In this document: one piece after another, positions 62,106 through 64,000 of the stretch
How the letters are laid out: each line of letters starts with the position of its first letter
Numbering within the stretch: position 1 is the stretch's first letter
Assembly (NCBI RefSeq): GCF_014698145.1
Contig: NZ_JACJSM010000003.1
Span: 1-64,000, forward strand
Reading direction: 5' to 3'
Source of the DNA: Oscillatoria sp. FACHB-1406
Lineage (GTDB): Bacteria; Cyanobacteriota; Cyanobacteriia; Cyanobacteriales; Spirulinaceae
Length of the DNA: 64,000 nucleotides
Position numbers and translations under genes: made by a program
Notes under the pieces: model-generated
Database searches by the model: none
Seen by the model: only the letters and a program-made list of their open reading frames with translations
Told to the model about the DNA's origin: nothing

Positions 62106-63821
62106 TTATTTTCCTTCTTCTAAAGAATTGGTTCTGCCCCCCAACTTCTCGATCTCTGCTTGCACTTCTGGGGGCAATTCTCGCACGAGGCGAAACTCAA
62201 AACGTTTTGTCGAGACACTTTCGGCATATTCTGGCGTAAGGAAGATTGCTGAGTTGTCTGCTTCGTCGGTTAACTGTGCAACCATCCCCAGCGCGATCGC
62301 TTTGAGATAGTTGCGAACGTCGTAGGCGGCAAAACCGACGACTTCTCCGCCGGAATAGGGCGTTTCGGGTTGACCGGCTTGGTCGGTGGTCGTAATCGGA
62401 TCCTTGACGCTGAGGTGCGTCCCGCCGAGAGCGCCTACCAACCATTTTGGGGCATTGAGATGGGTGAAGGGGATAATTTGCTCGGCTAGCGCGGGCGTGG
62501 TTTTATCGGCGGATTCCGCCCAGAGTAAGGTCGGAATTTTGATTTGCGCCAGTCCGGTGTCGCCAAACAGGAGTGAAGCGCTCGGAGAGAGGGCGATAAC
62601 GGCTTTGACGCGATCGTCTCGCAGTTGGTAGCGGTTTTGGGGTAAGTCTCGAACGACGCACTGGGCAGCAATTCCTAAGTTACCGGCTAAGAGGTTTTGG
62701 TCTTGGCAGCGCTGTTTGAGGGTTTCGAGTTGCAGTTCGCCCCCAGCAATCGAAAGAGCGGTTGCACCGCCCAAGGAGTAACCGACGACTAAGACGTTTT
62801 GGGTGTTGAGTTTGCCGTTCAAGGTTTCTGAGTTTTGGTTGAGGCGCGCGAGTTCGTCGAGGACAAAACTGAGATCGCGCGGACGCTCTAAGAGTTCTTC
62901 CCCCGATAGAAGTTTGCCTTCCTGCATGAGGGAGGCGAGACGAGCGAGGTAAGCGGGATCGGTATCGAACAGGGAACCGCTGGGTTTGTTGAGAACTTGG
63001 CGCAGGTGGGCTTCGTTGCTACCGGGATGTTCGGGGACGGCGACGACGTAACCGTGGGAGGCGAGGTGTTCGGCGAGGTAGGTGAGTTCGCGTTCGACGG
63101 AGAAGAGTCCGTGGGTGAAGAGGATGAGGGGTTTGCGATCGCTGGCGGCGGCGGGAAGGTAGAGTTTGAGGGGGATATCGCGATCGCGCTTTGCGTCGTA
63201 GAGTTGCAGGTTTTGGGTAGTGACTTGCTCGGTTCCGCGCTGGGTGGGATCGAAGGGGAGGTCTAAGTCGGGGCGATTGGGCGAGCGTTGGGGAGAGATG
63301 GAGAGTAAAAAGGCCTGCGTTTGCCAAAAGGGAGCGTTGAAGATTTGGAGGGTGTTAAAGGCGAGATCGAGGTCGAGAACGAGGTCTTCTTGGGGGTAGG
63401 CTTCGAGAAAGCCGACGATGGAGAGATCGGCGTTGCGAACGGCGGAAATTAGGATTCTTTTGAAGAAGAAGTATTCGATCGCGCCGTCTTTTTCGGCAAC
63501 TTTCGCGATCGCTTTTACCACTCGTTCGCCGAGATCGGTTTCTAGGAAGTCTGCCATGCGATCGGGCGAAATCGGCAATTTGGCACGTAGGGCGGCTAAG
63601 GCGCGATCGCGTTGCTGCGGCGATAACCCTCCCGCAATCCGCTCCAAACTCGGAGACAATTCCCCGCTTTGAGCTAAATCGGCAATTTCCTTGACTTTAA
63701 CGACTTCTTGTGAATCTCCCCGACGCAGAACGATTTGTTCCGCCGCCCGCACGGGTGAGTTGCTCAAACTGAAGGCGGTTAATGCGCCCAGAATCCAGAG
63801 ATGACGATGTTGCTTTGGCAT
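62106..63821 (-). CDS. Exported alpha/beta hydrolase with N-terminal DUF1400-type domain
   Basis: A 571-aa exported protein. A signal peptide (MPKQHRHLWILGALTAFSLS ... RAAE) precedes an N-terminal helical domain (about 30-180, LSPSLERIAGGLSPQQRDRA ... DFLETDLGERVVKAIA) of the DUF1400 type found mostly in cyanobacteria. The alpha/beta hydrolase domain (about 215-500) has the oxyanion segment LFTHGLFSVERELTYLAEHL, the nucleophile elbow GYSLGG and a late His in LGGTHLSV, similar to platelet-activating-factor acetylhydrolases and dienelactone hydrolases. A periplasmic esterase or lipase is likely; the substrate is unknown. Monocistronic. The 179 bases after it hold its promoter side, with nothing else recognised. 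Confidence 0.9.
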   Translation of the reverse strand: MPKQHRHLWILGALTAFSLSNSPVRAAEQIVLRRGDSQEVVKVKEIADLAQSGELSPSLERIAGGLSPQQRDRALAALRAKLPISPDRMADFLETDLGERVVKAIAKVAEKDGAIEYFFFKRILISAVRNADLSIVGFLEAYPQEDLVLDLDLAFNTLQIFNAPFWQTQAFLLSISPQRSPNRPDLDLPFDPTQRGTEQVTTQNLQLYDAKRDRDIPLKLYLPAAASDRKPLILFTHGLFSVERELTYLAEHLASHGYVVAVPEHPGSNEAHLRQVLNKPSGSLFDTDPAYLARLASLMQEGKLLSGEELLERPRDLSFVLDELARLNQNSETLNGKLNTQNVLVVGYSLGGATALSIAGGELQLETLKQRCQDQNLLAGNLGIAAQCVVRDLPQNRYQLRDDRVKAVIALSPSASLLFGDTGLAQIKIPTLLWAESADKTTPALAEQIIPFTHLNAPKWLVGALGGTHLSVKDPITTTDQAGQPETPYSGGEVVGFAAYDVRNYLKAIALGMVAQLTDEADNSAIFLTPEYAESVSTKRFEFRLVRELPPEVQAEIEKLGGRTNSLEEGK

Positions 63822-64000
63822 TTGCTTTGCTTCTCCCTCAATCCACCGCGCCTTTATTGTGGCACGTCCGCGCGATCGAATCTATTAAATTAAAGCTTAA
63901 AACCTCACAAACGGGGCTTCTCCCTAGCCATTCTCGTTCTCTTCTCGATAAACTTATAAAATTCGCTCAACCCTTATTTTTTTGAGATGAAATATTGGAA

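Noticed and set aside
63986-64000. ATG near the right edge (MKYW...)
   Set aside because: Only five codons are visible and the ribosome binding site is poor, so no gene can be supported.

Overview
The window comes from a beta-cyanobacterium. It carries form IB RuBisCO with rbcX, a beta-carboxysome operon (ccmK2-ccmK1-ccmL-ccmM-ccmN), a CO2-uptake NDH-1 pair of the ndhF4/ndhD4 type, two glycogen synthases, and many HIP1 octamers (GCGATCGC). Dispersed palindromes, heptanucleotide tandem repeats and IS200/IS605 and xisH/xisI traces suggest a repeat-rich, possibly filamentous genome. I cannot assign a genus from sequence alone.

Layout. 1-3.9 kb: start of a TnpB-type transposon gene, a secreted dienelactone hydrolase, a SpoIIAA-like protein, a TIGR03032-like protein divergent from an orphan lasso-B2-like protein, RidA, and a MITE-like element. 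3.9-8.5 kb: GH1 glycosidase, a gene-free stretch with hairpins, and an orthocaspase that has lost both catalytic residues. 8.5-23.9 kb: two OmpR-type response regulators, TPR and pentapeptide repeat proteins, an unusual class I isoprenoid-synthase-fold protein, FtsH, MtfA-like peptidase, MutM, a Crp-family regulator, an orphan ArgRS-like DALR protein, a strong promoter driving a candidate small RNA, a thioredoxin-like ferredoxin and a carboxyl-terminal processing protease. 24-34.5 kb: ABC-type binding protein, glutathione synthesis (gshA), trmL, a LysM/M23 cell-wall hydrolase, tRNA-Met, M48 protease, cupin, and three proteins of unknown function, two of them lipoproteins. 35-41.8 kb: glycosyltransferase, HD-like protein, FabG, thioredoxin, acidic and membrane proteins of unknown role, and an SLH protein.

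41.8-53 kb is the functional core: ndhF4-ndhD4 (CO2 hydration and uptake) diverges from ccmK2K1LMN, followed directly by rbcL-rbcX-rbcS. A beta-carbonic anhydrase (ccaA) carrying the C-terminal CcmM-binding-type tail lies at 61 kb. Together these convert CO2 to bicarbonate in the cytosol, return it to CO2 inside the shell, and fix it. CcmM has five RbcS-like modules and lacks the second cysteine of the redox switch known from the Thermosynechococcus gamma-carbonic anhydrase, which fits reliance on CcaA. No cupB, ccmO or ccmP is present here.

53.6-63.8 kb: two different glycogen synthases flank lysS (with a KTSC tail) and cysQ. Between lysS and cysQ is a small accessory island: a collapsed xisH/xisI remnant and a Uma2 gene bracketed by two copies of the same palindrome. 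The window ends with a DUF1400-type alpha/beta hydrolase. No CRISPR array, prophage or rRNA operon was seen.
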